A stretch of 64,000 bases of DNA, from NCBI RefSeq assembly GCF_007828835.1, contig NZ_VIVL01000009.1, positions 124,001-188,000 of the forward strand. Direction: 5' to 3'. Position 1 is the first letter of the stretch. Each line of letters starts with the position of its first letter. The position numbers and the translations under genes were made by a program. Origin of the DNA: Variovorax beijingensis (lineage in GTDB: Bacteria > Pseudomonadota > Gammaproteobacteria > Burkholderiales > Burkholderiaceae_C). This document shows positions 1-7,422 of this stretch, piece after piece. The notes beneath the pieces were generated by a model. The model ran no database searches, was not told the DNA's origin, and saw nothing but the letters and a program-made list of their open reading frames with translations.

Positions 1-385
1 ACCACTGGCCGTCGGCGCCGCGCAGGTTGGCGGGCACGGCCGATTCGAGCGCGGCCGATTTCACCGGCTGCGTCACGCCGCCGTCGACCAGGTCCATCAG
101 GTTGCCGATGTCCACCGTCATCAGCACGTCGGCCGGCGAGCGCGCGCCTTCGGCCTTGACCCGTTCGAGCAGGCCGTCCTTCACGAACACCGTGTTCACC
201 TTGATCTTGCTCTGCGCGCTGAAGGCCGAGATCAGGGGCTGGATCAGCGCGGCTTCGCGCGTGGTGTAGAGCGTGAGTTCGTCGTTGGCGGCGTGCGCGG
301 GCAGGGCGGCGGCAGCCAGCCAGGCGGCGGCGGTGCCGATCAGTGCGCGGGCGGCGCGGCCTTGGACGCCGGGGCGGTCGGTCAT
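1..385 (-). CDS. Fe(III) ABC transporter substrate-binding protein, 5' part (runs off the window)
   Basis: Periplasmic iron(III)-binding protein of the FbpA/FutA/IdiA type, which delivers ferric iron to an inner-membrane ABC permease. Only the first 128 residues are here. A signal peptide (Ala-rich core ending near LPAHAA) is followed by NDELTLYTTREAALIQPLI, the usual first beta strand and ligand-facing loop of this family, then VNTVFVKDGLLERVKAEG and PADVLMTVDIGNLMDLV. The ATG has a GGAGG ribosome-binding site 7 bases upstream. A Fur-box-like sequence lies about 57 bases upstream, which agrees with an iron role. The permease genes would lie outside the window. The family call is firm; the exact metal is inferred. 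Confidence 0.85.
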   Translation of the reverse strand, partial: MTDRPGVQGRAARALIGTAAAWLAAAALPAHAANDELTLYTTREAALIQPLISAFSAQSKIKVNTVFVKDGLLERVKAEGARSPADVLMTVDIGNLMDLVDGGVTQPVKSAALESAVPANLRGADGQW

Positions 386-441
386 GAAGGATCCTCCAGG
401 TGCAGAGACGTGTTTTGGGGCATCGCCACCGTCAAGGTGAC

Positions 442-459
442 GATGCGAATCATTATCAC
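442..459 (-). promoter_or_regulatory. Fur-box-like operator
   Basis: On the minus strand the site reads GTGATAATGATTCGCATC, close to the classical Fur hexamer arrangement (GATAAT-GATT.C.CATC). It sits upstream of the iron-binding protein gene, where Fur-iron would repress transcription under iron sufficiency. Seen directly: the hexamers. Inferred: binding by Fur. Confidence 0.6.
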
Positions 460-495
460 TGCGTTTGAAGCTGCTTTTTACGTCCTTGCACTTAC

Positions 496-654
496 ATGCA
501 GGAAAGAAGCGCGCCGCGGCACGGGGGACCGGAGGATGACTTGCACAACTTTTTAATCGACATCGACCGCGTCGAGAATCTGGCCGTTATCGCTTTGTCC
601 GCAGTCCTGAAGATTGGCTGCAGCATCCACCAGCAGTTCGAAACCTGCTGCTGA
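496..654 (+). CDS. Possible small ORF, 52 residues, unrecognised
   Basis: An ATG-started frame encodes 52 residues ending LKIGCSIHQQFETCC. Its second half (HNFLIDIDRVENLAVIALSA onward) has protein-like composition, with a hydrophobic helix, and the local GC is lower than in neighbours. It lies 46 bases before the next unknown gene in the same direction. No good ribosome-binding site is visible. It could be a real small gene, the decayed 3' end of a larger gene, or chance. I do not recognise it. Confidence 0.25.
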   Translation: MQERSAPRHGGPEDDLHNFLIDIDRVENLAVIALSAVLKIGCSIHQQFETCC

Positions 655-700
655 CCGGCCGTCTTACACACAACCCAAACCAATTCGTTAGGTACTCGCA

Positions 701-1087
701 ATGAACTGCGTGACAGTCGAAGAACTGGAGTTGTTGAGCTTCTTCGGAGTCGAGCCCGCTCGGGTCGATCAAGACATACCTTGGCCATACAACGACTTCT
801 CCTACCTGCTCGAGGTGGGCGGGTACACCGTCTCTTTCCGCATTGCCCCGGCCTACAAGGATCTATCCCTGTCGGTTGCCCACAACGGCTCCGAGCTATA
901 TAGCGTCAGAAGCGTTTCGATAAAAGACGTCCGATATCACAGGGATGCTGATCGAGAGACATTGGAGATTGCCGTCTCTGACCGAGACACGATCTGGTTC
1001 CGGCTTCGCCCAAGCCTGCTCATCACGCAGGAAGCGGGCGAGTGCAGCATTCCATCGATGGCATCTTCCCTGACAAGCATTCCTTGA
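701..1087 (+). CDS. Hypothetical protein, 128 residues
   Basis: Acidic soluble protein without signal peptide or membrane segment. Residues 1-110 alternate short hydrophobic strands with charged turns (SFFGVEPARVDQDIPWPYND, then YTVSFRIAPAYKDLSLSV), suggesting a small beta-rich fold. The last 15 residues are low in structure. Codon use is less GC-biased than the neighbours, so recent acquisition is plausible. Its stop codon directly abuts the stop of the convergent membrane protein gene. The size and composition would suit an immunity-type protein, but no toxin gene is adjacent, so that is only a guess. I do not recognise a family. Confidence 0.65.
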   Translation: MNCVTVEELELLSFFGVEPARVDQDIPWPYNDFSYLLEVGGYTVSFRIAPAYKDLSLSVAHNGSELYSVRSVSIKDVRYHRDADRETLEIAVSDRDTIWFRLRPSLLITQEAGECSIPSMASSLTSIP

Positions 1088-1657
1088 TCAGCGCTGCACG
1101 CTCTCGACATAAACGACGTGCGGAGAATAACGGCCAGCAACGCGCACTTGCTCGGATGGACGCAATGAGGACCAAAGCTCCTTGGATATGCAAAGGCCCA
1201 AGCGTCCGGTTTCAGGAAAGTCGCGGAGCTGAACCCGGTAGGTGCAGAAACATTTGCCTTTGCATTCGCTGAGGTCTGCCACCTCATAGGTTCGAACCTG
1301 ATGCCCGCCTCGGCCGGCAATGGAAACAAGGGCAAACACGACCAGGCTCCAGCTATAGAGCGCCAGCAAACTGCTGATCCAGACAGCAAAGTATTTGCTC
1401 ATCGGCATCGACGAGCCGCGGCGAAAGTGAGGATGTATGCCAAGCGCGATGAGTCGCCGAGATCGATAGGCCATGAAGGTCGTAAATGGCAGGCTGGCGA
1501 CAAATGCGCTTGCAAGGCACCACAGCTTGGCCCCGGAGGAGAAAAACACGCTGGGCAAATACACAACCAGCAAGCCCATCGGCAGCAGAAAAAACAGCAC
1601 GACGGCCCACGAAGAATTCTTCAGTTCTTTGGCGCTGGCAGGAAGCAACAGTCCCAT
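1088..1657 (-). CDS. Hypothetical inner-membrane protein, 189 residues
   Basis: Three strongly hydrophobic stretches (about residues 17-38, 43-63 and 88-112) predict three membrane helices. A C-terminal soluble tail of about 75 residues carries a cysteine cluster (SECKGKCFC). The arginine-rich loop between helices 2 and 3 suggests a cytoplasmic loop by the positive-inside rule. Like the gene facing it, it is less GC-rich than the surroundings. No family recognised. The two genes end back to back with no spacer, so transcription of either must run into the other unless it stops inside the coding region. Confidence 0.65.
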   Translation of the reverse strand: MGLLLPASAKELKNSSWAVVLFFLLPMGLLVVYLPSVFFSSGAKLWCLASAFVASLPFTTFMAYRSRRLIALGIHPHFRRGSSMPMSKYFAVWISSLLALYSWSLVVFALVSIAGRGGHQVRTYEVADLSECKGKCFCTYRVQLRDFPETGRLGLCISKELWSSLRPSEQVRVAGRYSPHVVYVESVQR

Positions 1658-1696
1658 GATGGCTGGATATTAGAGGCGGTTGCATTCTCCCGAGTA

Positions 1697-2392
1697 CTAA
1701 TCCACCCAGCGGCAAACCTGTGCCAGCGGCGCGCGCGACGTGCGGAACCGGTTGGCCGGGTGCGATGGATCCTCGTAGCCGAAGGCAATGCCGCAGACCA
1801 CCTGGCGATCGTCCGGGATGTCGAACCAGCGATGCAGGAACTTCGAACGCGAGGCCACGGCCGCCTGGGCGATGCTGGCCACGCCCAGGCTGCGTGCCGC
1901 CAGCATGAAGTTGTTGACATAGGCGCCGCAGTCGAGCGCTCCATAGGTGCCGAGCAGCGCCTCGGTGGTGACGAGGGCCACGTGCGGTGCGCCGAAGAAC
2001 CTGAAGTTCTCCTGCGCCTGCCGCTGCGAGGCCTCGCGGTCGCCGCGGGCCACGCCCACACTTTCATACAGCTGGAAGCCGCATTCGCGGCGGCGCTCGC
2101 GGTACACGCCGCGGTATTCCGCCGGCGGTGCAATGTCGAATGCGGCATCGGCCGCGGCTTCGTCCGAATCGAAGGCCCGGCGCAGCCGTTCGGTGGCCGC
2201 GGCACTGGCCACGATCACCTGCCAGGGCTGCGAGTTGCACCATGAAGCGGTGCGCTGTGCCAACTGAAGGATCGCATCGATCGTCTCGCGCGCGACGGGT
2301 TCGGCAAGGTAGCCGCGGCAGCTGTAGCGCTCGGCGAGGAGGGTCTCGAAGGCTGGCACGGGCGAGGGGTCGCGAGGGATGGAGGAGGGCAT
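1697..2392 (-). CDS. Nitroreductase family protein
   Basis: FMN-dependent NAD(P)H oxidoreductase of the nitroreductase superfamily, 231 residues. The N-terminal ERYSCRGYL motif (the R-S-x-R-x-F-like FMN phosphate-binding segment), TASWCNSQPWQVIV, and late GIAFGYEDPSHPANRFRT match the family that includes nitrobenzoate reductase-like enzymes. I chose the ATG starting MPSSIPRD, since an upstream extension would run into the thioesterase gene, which ends 17 bases before. It forms a two-gene operon with that thioesterase, transcribed away from marR, so MarR may control it. The substrate is unknown. Confidence 0.85.
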   Translation of the reverse strand: MPSSIPRDPSPVPAFETLLAERYSCRGYLAEPVARETIDAILQLAQRTASWCNSQPWQVIVASAAATERLRRAFDSDEAAADAAFDIAPPAEYRGVYRERRRECGFQLYESVGVARGDREASQRQAQENFRFFGAPHVALVTTEALLGTYGALDCGAYVNNFMLAARSLGVASIAQAAVASRSKFLHRWFDIPDDRQVVCGIAFGYEDPSHPANRFRTSRAPLAQVCRWVD

Positions 2393-2409
2393 GGACTGCG
2401 GCCGATCGA

Positions 2410-2958
2410 TCAGCGTGGCGAGGGGGTCTCGAACACCAGGCAGGTGGTGGTGGCGTGCGCATACAGCGTGCCGTCGGGCCCCACGAGCCGCGCTTCGGCG
2501 GTGGCGAGCTGCCGGCCGCAATGGATCACCTTGCCCTCGGCGCGCACCCGCTGCACCTTGGGCGTGAGGCCCTTCACATAGTTCACGCTCAATTCGGCGG
2601 TGGTGTAGGCGCGCCCCGCCGGCATCATGGTGTGGACCGAGCAGCCCAGCGCCGAGTCGAGCAAGGTCGCAATCCAGCCGCCATGGATGGTGCCGAGCGG
2701 ATTCAGGTGTTGCGCAAGCGGCGTGCCCTGGAACACGGCCCGGCCCGGGCTGACTTCCAGCAGGGCGAAGTCGAGGGTCTTGGCGATGGCGGCGTAGGGG
2801 ATTTCGGCGCGCAGCATCGCTTCCATCATTTCGAGCCCGGTCTTGCCGGCGACCTGCTCCGGGCGTGCCAGGCCAGGTCCCGGCCCCGCTTCCAGGCGCT
2901 GGACGATCTCAGCCTCCTGGGCGATCCAGGCGTTGAGGGTGGCGTGCGGCTCGGCCAT
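2410..2958 (-). CDS. PaaI-type hotdog thioesterase
   Basis: Acyl-CoA thioesterase of the PaaI/YiiD hotdog family, 182 residues. The diagnostic helix segment NPLGTIHGGWIATLLDSALG (residues about 95-115) holds the HGG motif, and TAELSVNYVKG is the conserved strand after it. About 55 extra residues precede the hotdog fold. The start was chosen at MAEPHAT because AAGGAG lies 7 bases upstream; an ATG further upstream lacks this. It is first in an operon with the nitroreductase, divergent from marR over a 44-bp gap holding two palindromes. Likely hydrolyses an aromatic or medium-chain acyl-CoA; substrate inferred only. Confidence 0.85.
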   Translation of the reverse strand: MAEPHATLNAWIAQEAEIVQRLEAGPGPGLARPEQVAGKTGLEMMEAMLRAEIPYAAIAKTLDFALLEVSPGRAVFQGTPLAQHLNPLGTIHGGWIATLLDSALGCSVHTMMPAGRAYTTAELSVNYVKGLTPKVQRVRAEGKVIHCGRQLATAEARLVGPDGTLYAHATTTCLVFETPSPR

Positions 2959-2976
2959 GAGAAAACTCCTTGATAG

Positions 2977-2988
2977 TTGCATATACAA
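2977..2988. promoter_or_regulatory. Imperfect palindrome, candidate MarR half-operator
   Basis: TTGCATATACAA, with TTG/CAA ends in inverted orientation, lies in the middle of the marR-thioesterase divergent gap. It shares its ends with the perfect palindrome 14 bases further on, so the two probably form a pair of sites for the MarR protein. Confidence 0.45.
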
Positions 2989-2990
2989 TT

Positions 2991-3004
2991 ATTGTAGCTA
3001 CAAT
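2991..3004. promoter_or_regulatory. Perfect 14-bp palindrome overlapping the marR start codon
   Basis: ATTGTAGCTACAAT is an exact palindrome whose last two bases are the first two of the marR ATG. MarR proteins are known to bind 13-20 bp palindromes in divergent gaps. Binding here would block marR and, with the second site, the thioesterase-nitroreductase promoter. Confidence 0.6.
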
Positions 3005-3509
3005 GAACGGCATGAACGCTGCTCTGAAGCCTCCTCAGCTGAGGCCCCAAGGATGTACCAATTTCCGCCTGCGCCGGCTCTCCAGGCTAGCCTCGCGCCT
3101 CTACGACACGCATGTCGCGCCGAGCGGGCTCAAGACCACGCAGTATTCGCTGCTCTCGCACGTGCTGCATCTCGGGCCGCTGCGGCCGGTCGACCTGGCG
3201 CGCGAGATGAACGTCGACGCCTCCACGCTCACGCGCAATCTCAAGCCGCTGCTGGCGGCGGGCTTCCTGGTGCAGACGGAGGGGCCCGATGCCCGCAGCC
3301 GCATGCTGGCGATCACCGACGCAGGCCGCGACAAGCGAGCCGAGGCACAGCGCCTGTGGCACGGCGCGCAACTGGCGCTCAACGACATCCTCGGCACCGA
3401 GCGCGTGCTGGCGCTGCATGCGCTGCTCGACGAGAGCCTGGAGCTGCTGCAGCGCGCCGGGCTGGGCGATGGACAACCGGAAGACGCAACGGGAGCCGGC
3501 GATGAATGA
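3003..3509 (+). CDS. MarR-family transcriptional regulator
   Basis: Winged-helix regulator of 168 residues that normally releases DNA on binding a phenolic or other small ligand. Helix-turn-helix and wing are seen in TTQYSLLSHVLHLGPLRPVD, MNVDASTLTRNLKPLLAAGF and GPDARSRMLAITDAG. The ATG chosen overlaps the perfect palindrome; another ATG lies three codons downstream, and the site would then sit entirely in the leader. The stop overlaps the start of the following MFS gene by 8 bases, so marR, MFS and MATE form one operon. Likely an autorepressor of this efflux operon and of the divergent pair. Confidence 0.9.
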   Translation: MNGMNAALKPPQLRPQGCTNFRLRRLSRLASRLYDTHVAPSGLKTTQYSLLSHVLHLGPLRPVDLAREMNVDASTLTRNLKPLLAAGFLVQTEGPDARSRMLAITDAGRDKRAEAQRLWHGAQLALNDILGTERVLALHALLDESLELLQRAGLGDGQPEDATGAGDE

Positions 3510-4737
3510 AACCCCTCTGCGGCGCCATGCGCTCTGGCTCGTGCTGCTGGCGGCCGCGGGCGCCTTCGCACTCACGATGGGGGTGCGCCAGACGATGGGC
3601 CTGTTCCTCTCGGCGCTCAACACCTCGACCGCGCTCGGCATCGGCAGCATCAGCCTGGCGTTCGCATTCGGGCAGCTCTGGTGGGGCCTCACGCAGCCGT
3701 TCGCGGGCGCCGTGGCCGACCGCATCGGCACCGGGCGCGTGGTGTTCCTCGGTGTGCTGCTGGTCGCCATCGGCACGCTGATCACGCCGCTGATGACGAG
3801 CACCGCCGGCCTGATCTTCGCGATCGGCGTGCTGGCCGCCGGCGGCGCCGGCATGGCCGGCCCTTCGGTGCTGATGGCCGCGACCACGCGCCTGGTGCCG
3901 GCCGAGAAACGCGGCCTGGCCACCGGCTTGGTCAACGCCGGCGGCTCCTTCGGACAGTTCGCGATGGCGCCGATCGCCGTCGGCCTGACGGCCGCCGTGG
4001 GCTGGGCCGGTGCCATGCAGTGGCTCGGCGTGCTGGTGCTGCTGGCGCTGCCGGCGGCATGGGTGCTCAAGGGCAACTCGAACGCAATGGCCGCGGCCTC
4101 GGCGGCCGCATCGGGCACGAAGCCGCTGAGTGCGCGCCAGGCCATCGGCCAGGCGCTCGCGACGCCCAGCTACCGCTACCTGAGCCTGGGCTTCCTGGTC
4201 TGCGGCTTCCACGTCGCCTTCCTCGCCACGCACCTGCCCGGCGTCGTCGCGGCCTGCGGGCTGCCGGCCGAGGTCGGCGGCTGGGCGCTCGCGATGATCG
4301 GACTCTTCAACATCGTCGGCAGCCTGGCCATGGGCTGGGCCGTGGGGCGCTGGCGCATGAAGTCGCTGCTGTCGCTGGTCTATGCCACGCGCGGCATCGC
4401 CGTGCTGGTGTTCCTGCTGGCGCCGAAGACGACCGTGGTGATGCTGGTGTTCGCCGCCGTGATGGGCGTGACCTTCCTGTCGACCGTGCCGCCGACCGCC
4501 GGCCTGGTCGCCAAGATGTTCGGCCCGGCCAACATGGCGATGCTGTTCGGCATCGTGATGCTGGCGCACCAGGTCGGCGGCTTCCTGGGCGCGTACCTGG
4601 GCGGCTACGTCTTCCAGGCCACGGGCAACTACGACATCGTCTGGTACATCGACATCGCGTTCGCCGCGGGCGCGGCGCTGCTGCACCTGCCGATCCGCGA
4701 AGCGCGGCTGGCGCGTGCGAAGCTGGTGGCGGCATGA
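3502..4737 (+). CDS. MFS transporter
   Basis: Twelve-helix major facilitator protein of 411 residues. Helices start at LWLVLLAAAGAFALTMG; the loop between helices 2 and 3 carries AVADRIGTGRVVFLG, the MFS motif A. The central loop is short. Closest by look to the OFA/NarK-like MFS group often annotated as oxalate/formate antiporter-like or efflux permease. It overlaps marR by 8 bases and the following MATE gene by the ATGA junction, so all three are translationally coupled. Export of the MarR ligand is the simplest idea; uptake cannot be excluded. Confidence 0.88.
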   Translation: MNETPLRRHALWLVLLAAAGAFALTMGVRQTMGLFLSALNTSTALGIGSISLAFAFGQLWWGLTQPFAGAVADRIGTGRVVFLGVLLVAIGTLITPLMTSTAGLIFAIGVLAAGGAGMAGPSVLMAATTRLVPAEKRGLATGLVNAGGSFGQFAMAPIAVGLTAAVGWAGAMQWLGVLVLLALPAAWVLKGNSNAMAAASAAASGTKPLSARQAIGQALATPSYRYLSLGFLVCGFHVAFLATHLPGVVAACGLPAEVGGWALAMIGLFNIVGSLAMGWAVGRWRMKSLLSLVYATRGIAVLVFLLAPKTTVVMLVFAAVMGVTFLSTVPPTAGLVAKMFGPANMAMLFGIVMLAHQVGGFLGAYLGGYVFQATGNYDIVWYIDIAFAAGAALLHLPIREARLARAKLVAA

Positions 4738-6140
4738 GCGGAGGACTCGATCCGCGCACGCGCATGCTGCTCGAGGCGCCGATCGTGCCGACCCTGCTGC
4801 GCCTGGCTGCGCCCAACGTGCTCGTGATGGTGGCGCAGGCATCCGTCGGGCTCATCGAAACCTACTTCGTCGGCAAGCTGGGCACCGATGCGCTGGCCGG
4901 CATGGCGCTGGTGTTCCCCATCGTCATGCTGATGCAGATGACCTCGGCCGGCGCCATGGGCGGCGGCATTGCCTCGTCGATCGCCCGTGCGCTGGGCGCG
5001 CGCCGCCGCGGCGACGCCGATGCGCTGGTGTGGCATGCGGCGGTCATCGCGATCGGCTTCGGCCTGTGCTTTTCGCTTGCGCTGCTGGCCGGCGGGCGAT
5101 GGCTCTACGCCATCATGGGCGGCACCGGCGCAGCGCTCGACGCGGCCCTGACGTACTCGAACTGGGTGTTCGCAGGTGCGGTGCTGGTGTGGCTCTTCAA
5201 TTCGCTCTCGGCCATCATCCGCGGCACCGGCAACATGGCGGTGCCGGCGAACGTGACGGTGGCGGGCGTGGTGTTCCTTATTCCGGCGTCGCCGCTCCTG
5301 ATCTTCGGCTGGGGACCGCTGCCGGGCATGGGCATCGCGGGCGGCGCGATGGCGTTGCTGCTGTACTACCTGCTGGGTTCCATCGCGCTCATCGTCTACC
5401 TGCGCTCGCCGCGCAGCCTGCTGCGCCCCACGCTCTCCGCACTGAAGCTGCGCTGGCCCCTGTTCCGCGACATCCTGCGCATCGGGCTGGTGGGTGCGGT
5501 GTCGACGGTGGCGACCAACCTCTCGATCGGCATTGCCACGGCCTTGACGGGGCACTTCGGTTCGGGCGCGCTGGCAGGCTACGGCACCGCCTCGCGGCTC
5601 GAGTACCTGCTGGTGCCGCTGGTGTTCGGCCTTGGCGCGCCGCTGGTCGCGATGGTGGGCACCTGCATGGGCGCGGGGCAGCGGGAACGCGCGCTTCGCG
5701 CCACCTGGGCCGGCGCGGCGCTGGCCTTTGCGCTCACCGAAACCATCGGCCTCGCCGCGGCGCTGTTCCCGCGCCCCTGGCTGCTGCTGTTCGGCAGTGA
5801 CCCCGCCATGCTCGAAACCGGCGCGCACTACCTGCGCGTGGTGGGACCGTTCTATGGTTTCTTCGGCGTCGGACTGGTGCTGTACTTCGCCTCGCAGGGG
5901 GCAGGGCGCCTGCTGTGGCCGGTGCTCGGCAACATCGCGCGGCTCGCGGTGGCCGGCGCGGGCGGCTGGCTGGCCCTGCGCTGGGGCGGCGGACTGGCCG
6001 GCGTGTTTGCGGCGCAGGGCGCGGCGCTGGTGGTGTACGGCATCGTCATTGCCTCGGCGATTGCCGGCGGTGCCTGGTTCGGCCGCGTGGGCAGGCCGCG
6101 CACGACCCGCGGCCTGCTGCGGCGCGTGGCGCAGGCGTGA
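4734..6140 (+). CDS. MATE-family efflux transporter
   Basis: Multidrug and toxic compound extrusion protein, 468 residues with about 12 helices, exchanging Na+ or H+ for organic cations. Family features include LRLAAPNVLVMVAQASVGLI in helix 1, ETYFVGKLGTDALAGMALVFP in the first loop and helix 2, and the internal repeat LFRDILRIGLVGAVSTVATN at residue 240. The start forms an ATGA overlap with the MFS gene. Having two different efflux pumps behind one MarR regulator is notable and suggests a response to a toxic aromatic or drug-like compound. Confidence 0.9.
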   Translation: MSGGLDPRTRMLLEAPIVPTLLRLAAPNVLVMVAQASVGLIETYFVGKLGTDALAGMALVFPIVMLMQMTSAGAMGGGIASSIARALGARRRGDADALVWHAAVIAIGFGLCFSLALLAGGRWLYAIMGGTGAALDAALTYSNWVFAGAVLVWLFNSLSAIIRGTGNMAVPANVTVAGVVFLIPASPLLIFGWGPLPGMGIAGGAMALLLYYLLGSIALIVYLRSPRSLLRPTLSALKLRWPLFRDILRIGLVGAVSTVATNLSIGIATALTGHFGSGALAGYGTASRLEYLLVPLVFGLGAPLVAMVGTCMGAGQRERALRATWAGAALAFALTETIGLAAALFPRPWLLLFGSDPAMLETGAHYLRVVGPFYGFFGVGLVLYFASQGAGRLLWPVLGNIARLAVAGAGGWLALRWGGGLAGVFAAQGAALVVYGIVIASAIAGGAWFGRVGRPRTTRGLLRRVAQA

Positions 6141-6165
6141 ACCGCTTCAGGCCGGCACCGTCGGA

Positions 6166-6492
6166 TCAGTAGCGGTAGGGATTCTCGGGCCGGCGGTCGT
6201 AGCGGTTCGGCACGCCGTCGCCGTCGTAGTCCCTGCGGCCGTAGCGGCGCTCTTCCCAGTGGCGATGCCGATGTTCGTAGCGGTCGCGTCCGTGGTAGTA
6301 GCCGGGGCCGTAGTAGTGATGCCGCGGGGGCGGCGGCGCGTAGTAGTGGTGGCGCGGCGGAGGCGGTGGTGCGGGCACCACATACACCTGGGCCTGGATG
6401 AAGCGGCCGCCGGTCTGTGCCTGTGCCGGGGCGGTGAGTGCAGCCAGCGACAGCAGGGCCGCGGCGCCAATGGCGAAAGTGAGCTTTTTCAT
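6166..6492 (-). CDS. Secreted His/Tyr/Pro-rich small protein
   Basis: Protein of 108 residues: a signal peptide (MKKLTFAIGAAALLSLAAL, cleavage near AQAQ), then a strand FIQAQVYVV, a repeat of PPPPRHHYY blocks, an Arg/His/Tyr-rich stretch and a C-terminal DYDGDGVPNRYDRRPENPY. The last piece looks like a calcium-binding loop of the thrombospondin type 3 or EF-hand kind. The start was placed at the signal peptide; a GGAGTTGCC ribosome-binding site precedes it. Role unknown; metal binding in the periplasm is an inference from the many histidines. It ends 25 bases from the convergent MATE gene. Confidence 0.8.
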   Translation of the reverse strand: MKKLTFAIGAAALLSLAALTAPAQAQTGGRFIQAQVYVVPAPPPPPRHHYYAPPPPRHHYYGPGYYHGRDRYEHRHRHWEERRYGRRDYDGDGVPNRYDRRPENPYRY

Positions 6493-6650
6493 GGCAACTC
6501 CAGTGGAGTGGTTGGAAGCCCTATCGTCGTGGCCCCGTGTGAACGCTTTGTAAGGCTGGAGCGAAATCGGATGAAGAGCTGTAAGCCGCTGCGCGGCCAT
6601 TGCGCGATTCTGCGCGGCTCTTTCGCGGTCCGGAATCGGCCGAACGGACG

Positions 6651-7388
6651 TCAGCCGCGTGGCGGAGGCAGCAGCCGCCGCAGCGCCTCGAAGAACAGGT
6701 CCGACTGCTCGCGTTCGCCCTGGATCTGCGCCGCCACATGCGCGGCCAGCCGGGCATCGACGGGAACCAGCGGGCGCCCGGTCGATTGCGCAATCACCTG
6801 GTGCAGGCTCGCGCGTTCGAGGTAGTAGAGATCGTCGTAGGCATGCGCAATGCAGGCGCCCGCCACGATCACGCCATGGTTCGCGAGAAAGGCAATGTCC
6901 TTGCCCGCCATGGCGCGCGCGATGCGCTCGCCCTCGGCATCGTCGAGCGCGAGGCCGTTGTAGACCGCATCGACGGCGATGCGGTTCATGTAGCGCATGG
7001 CGTTCTGGCTCAGCGTGGGATCGAGCGCGCGCTCGGCCGTGAGCGTGAGCGCCGTGGCGTAGGGCATGTGGCAGTGCAGCACGACCGCATGGCCCGTGAG
7101 GCGGTGCACTGCGCCATGGATGAAGAGCGCGGTCGGCTCCACCCGGTGGCGCCCCGCGAGCACTTCGCCGTGCACGTCGATCAGCACGATGTCGTCGGCG
7201 CCGATCTCGCTCCAGTGCAGGCCGCGCGGATTGATCAGGTAGCGGTCCTGCGCGCCCGGCAGCAGCACGCTGAAATGGTTGCAGACCCCTTCGGACAATC
7301 CGTGGTGGGCGGCCGCGCGCAGCGCGAGCGCAAGGTCTTCGCGCAGCTTGCGCACGGCGGGGCTGGCGTAATCTGAATCGGCGGACAT
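6651..7388 (-). CDS. Class II aldolase/adducin family protein
   Basis: Zinc-dependent aldolase-fold protein of 245 residues. Zinc ligands are likely in VVLHCHMPYATALT (the HxH pair) and AFLANHGVIV (the third histidine); SEGVCNHFSVLLP is the N-terminal phosphate-binding-type loop. It is the last gene of the dehydratase-dgoK-dgoA operon, 34 bases after dgoA. Members act as fuculose- or ribulose-phosphate aldolases, epimerases or decarboxylases. Here it may supply or drain a keto-sugar acid intermediate, but the substrate cannot be read from sequence. The ribosome-binding site GAGGGAG supports the start. Confidence 0.85.
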   Translation of the reverse strand: MSADSDYASPAVRKLREDLALALRAAAHHGLSEGVCNHFSVLLPGAQDRYLINPRGLHWSEIGADDIVLIDVHGEVLAGRHRVEPTALFIHGAVHRLTGHAVVLHCHMPYATALTLTAERALDPTLSQNAMRYMNRIAVDAVYNGLALDDAEGERIARAMAGKDIAFLANHGVIVAGACIAHAYDDLYYLERASLHQVIAQSTGRPLVPVDARLAAHVAAQIQGEREQSDLFFEALRRLLPPPRG

Positions 7389-7422
7389 CGACGCTCCCTC
7401 GTGGACGTTGGAAAGAAGACTT

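Noticed and set aside
293..556. An 87-codon frame over the iron receptor leader
   Set aside because: It runs antisense to the signal peptide of the iron receptor gene and has no family features.
3379..4842. A 487-codon frame opposite the MFS gene
   Set aside because: Composition is that of an antisense shadow and the MFS protein on the other strand is unambiguous.
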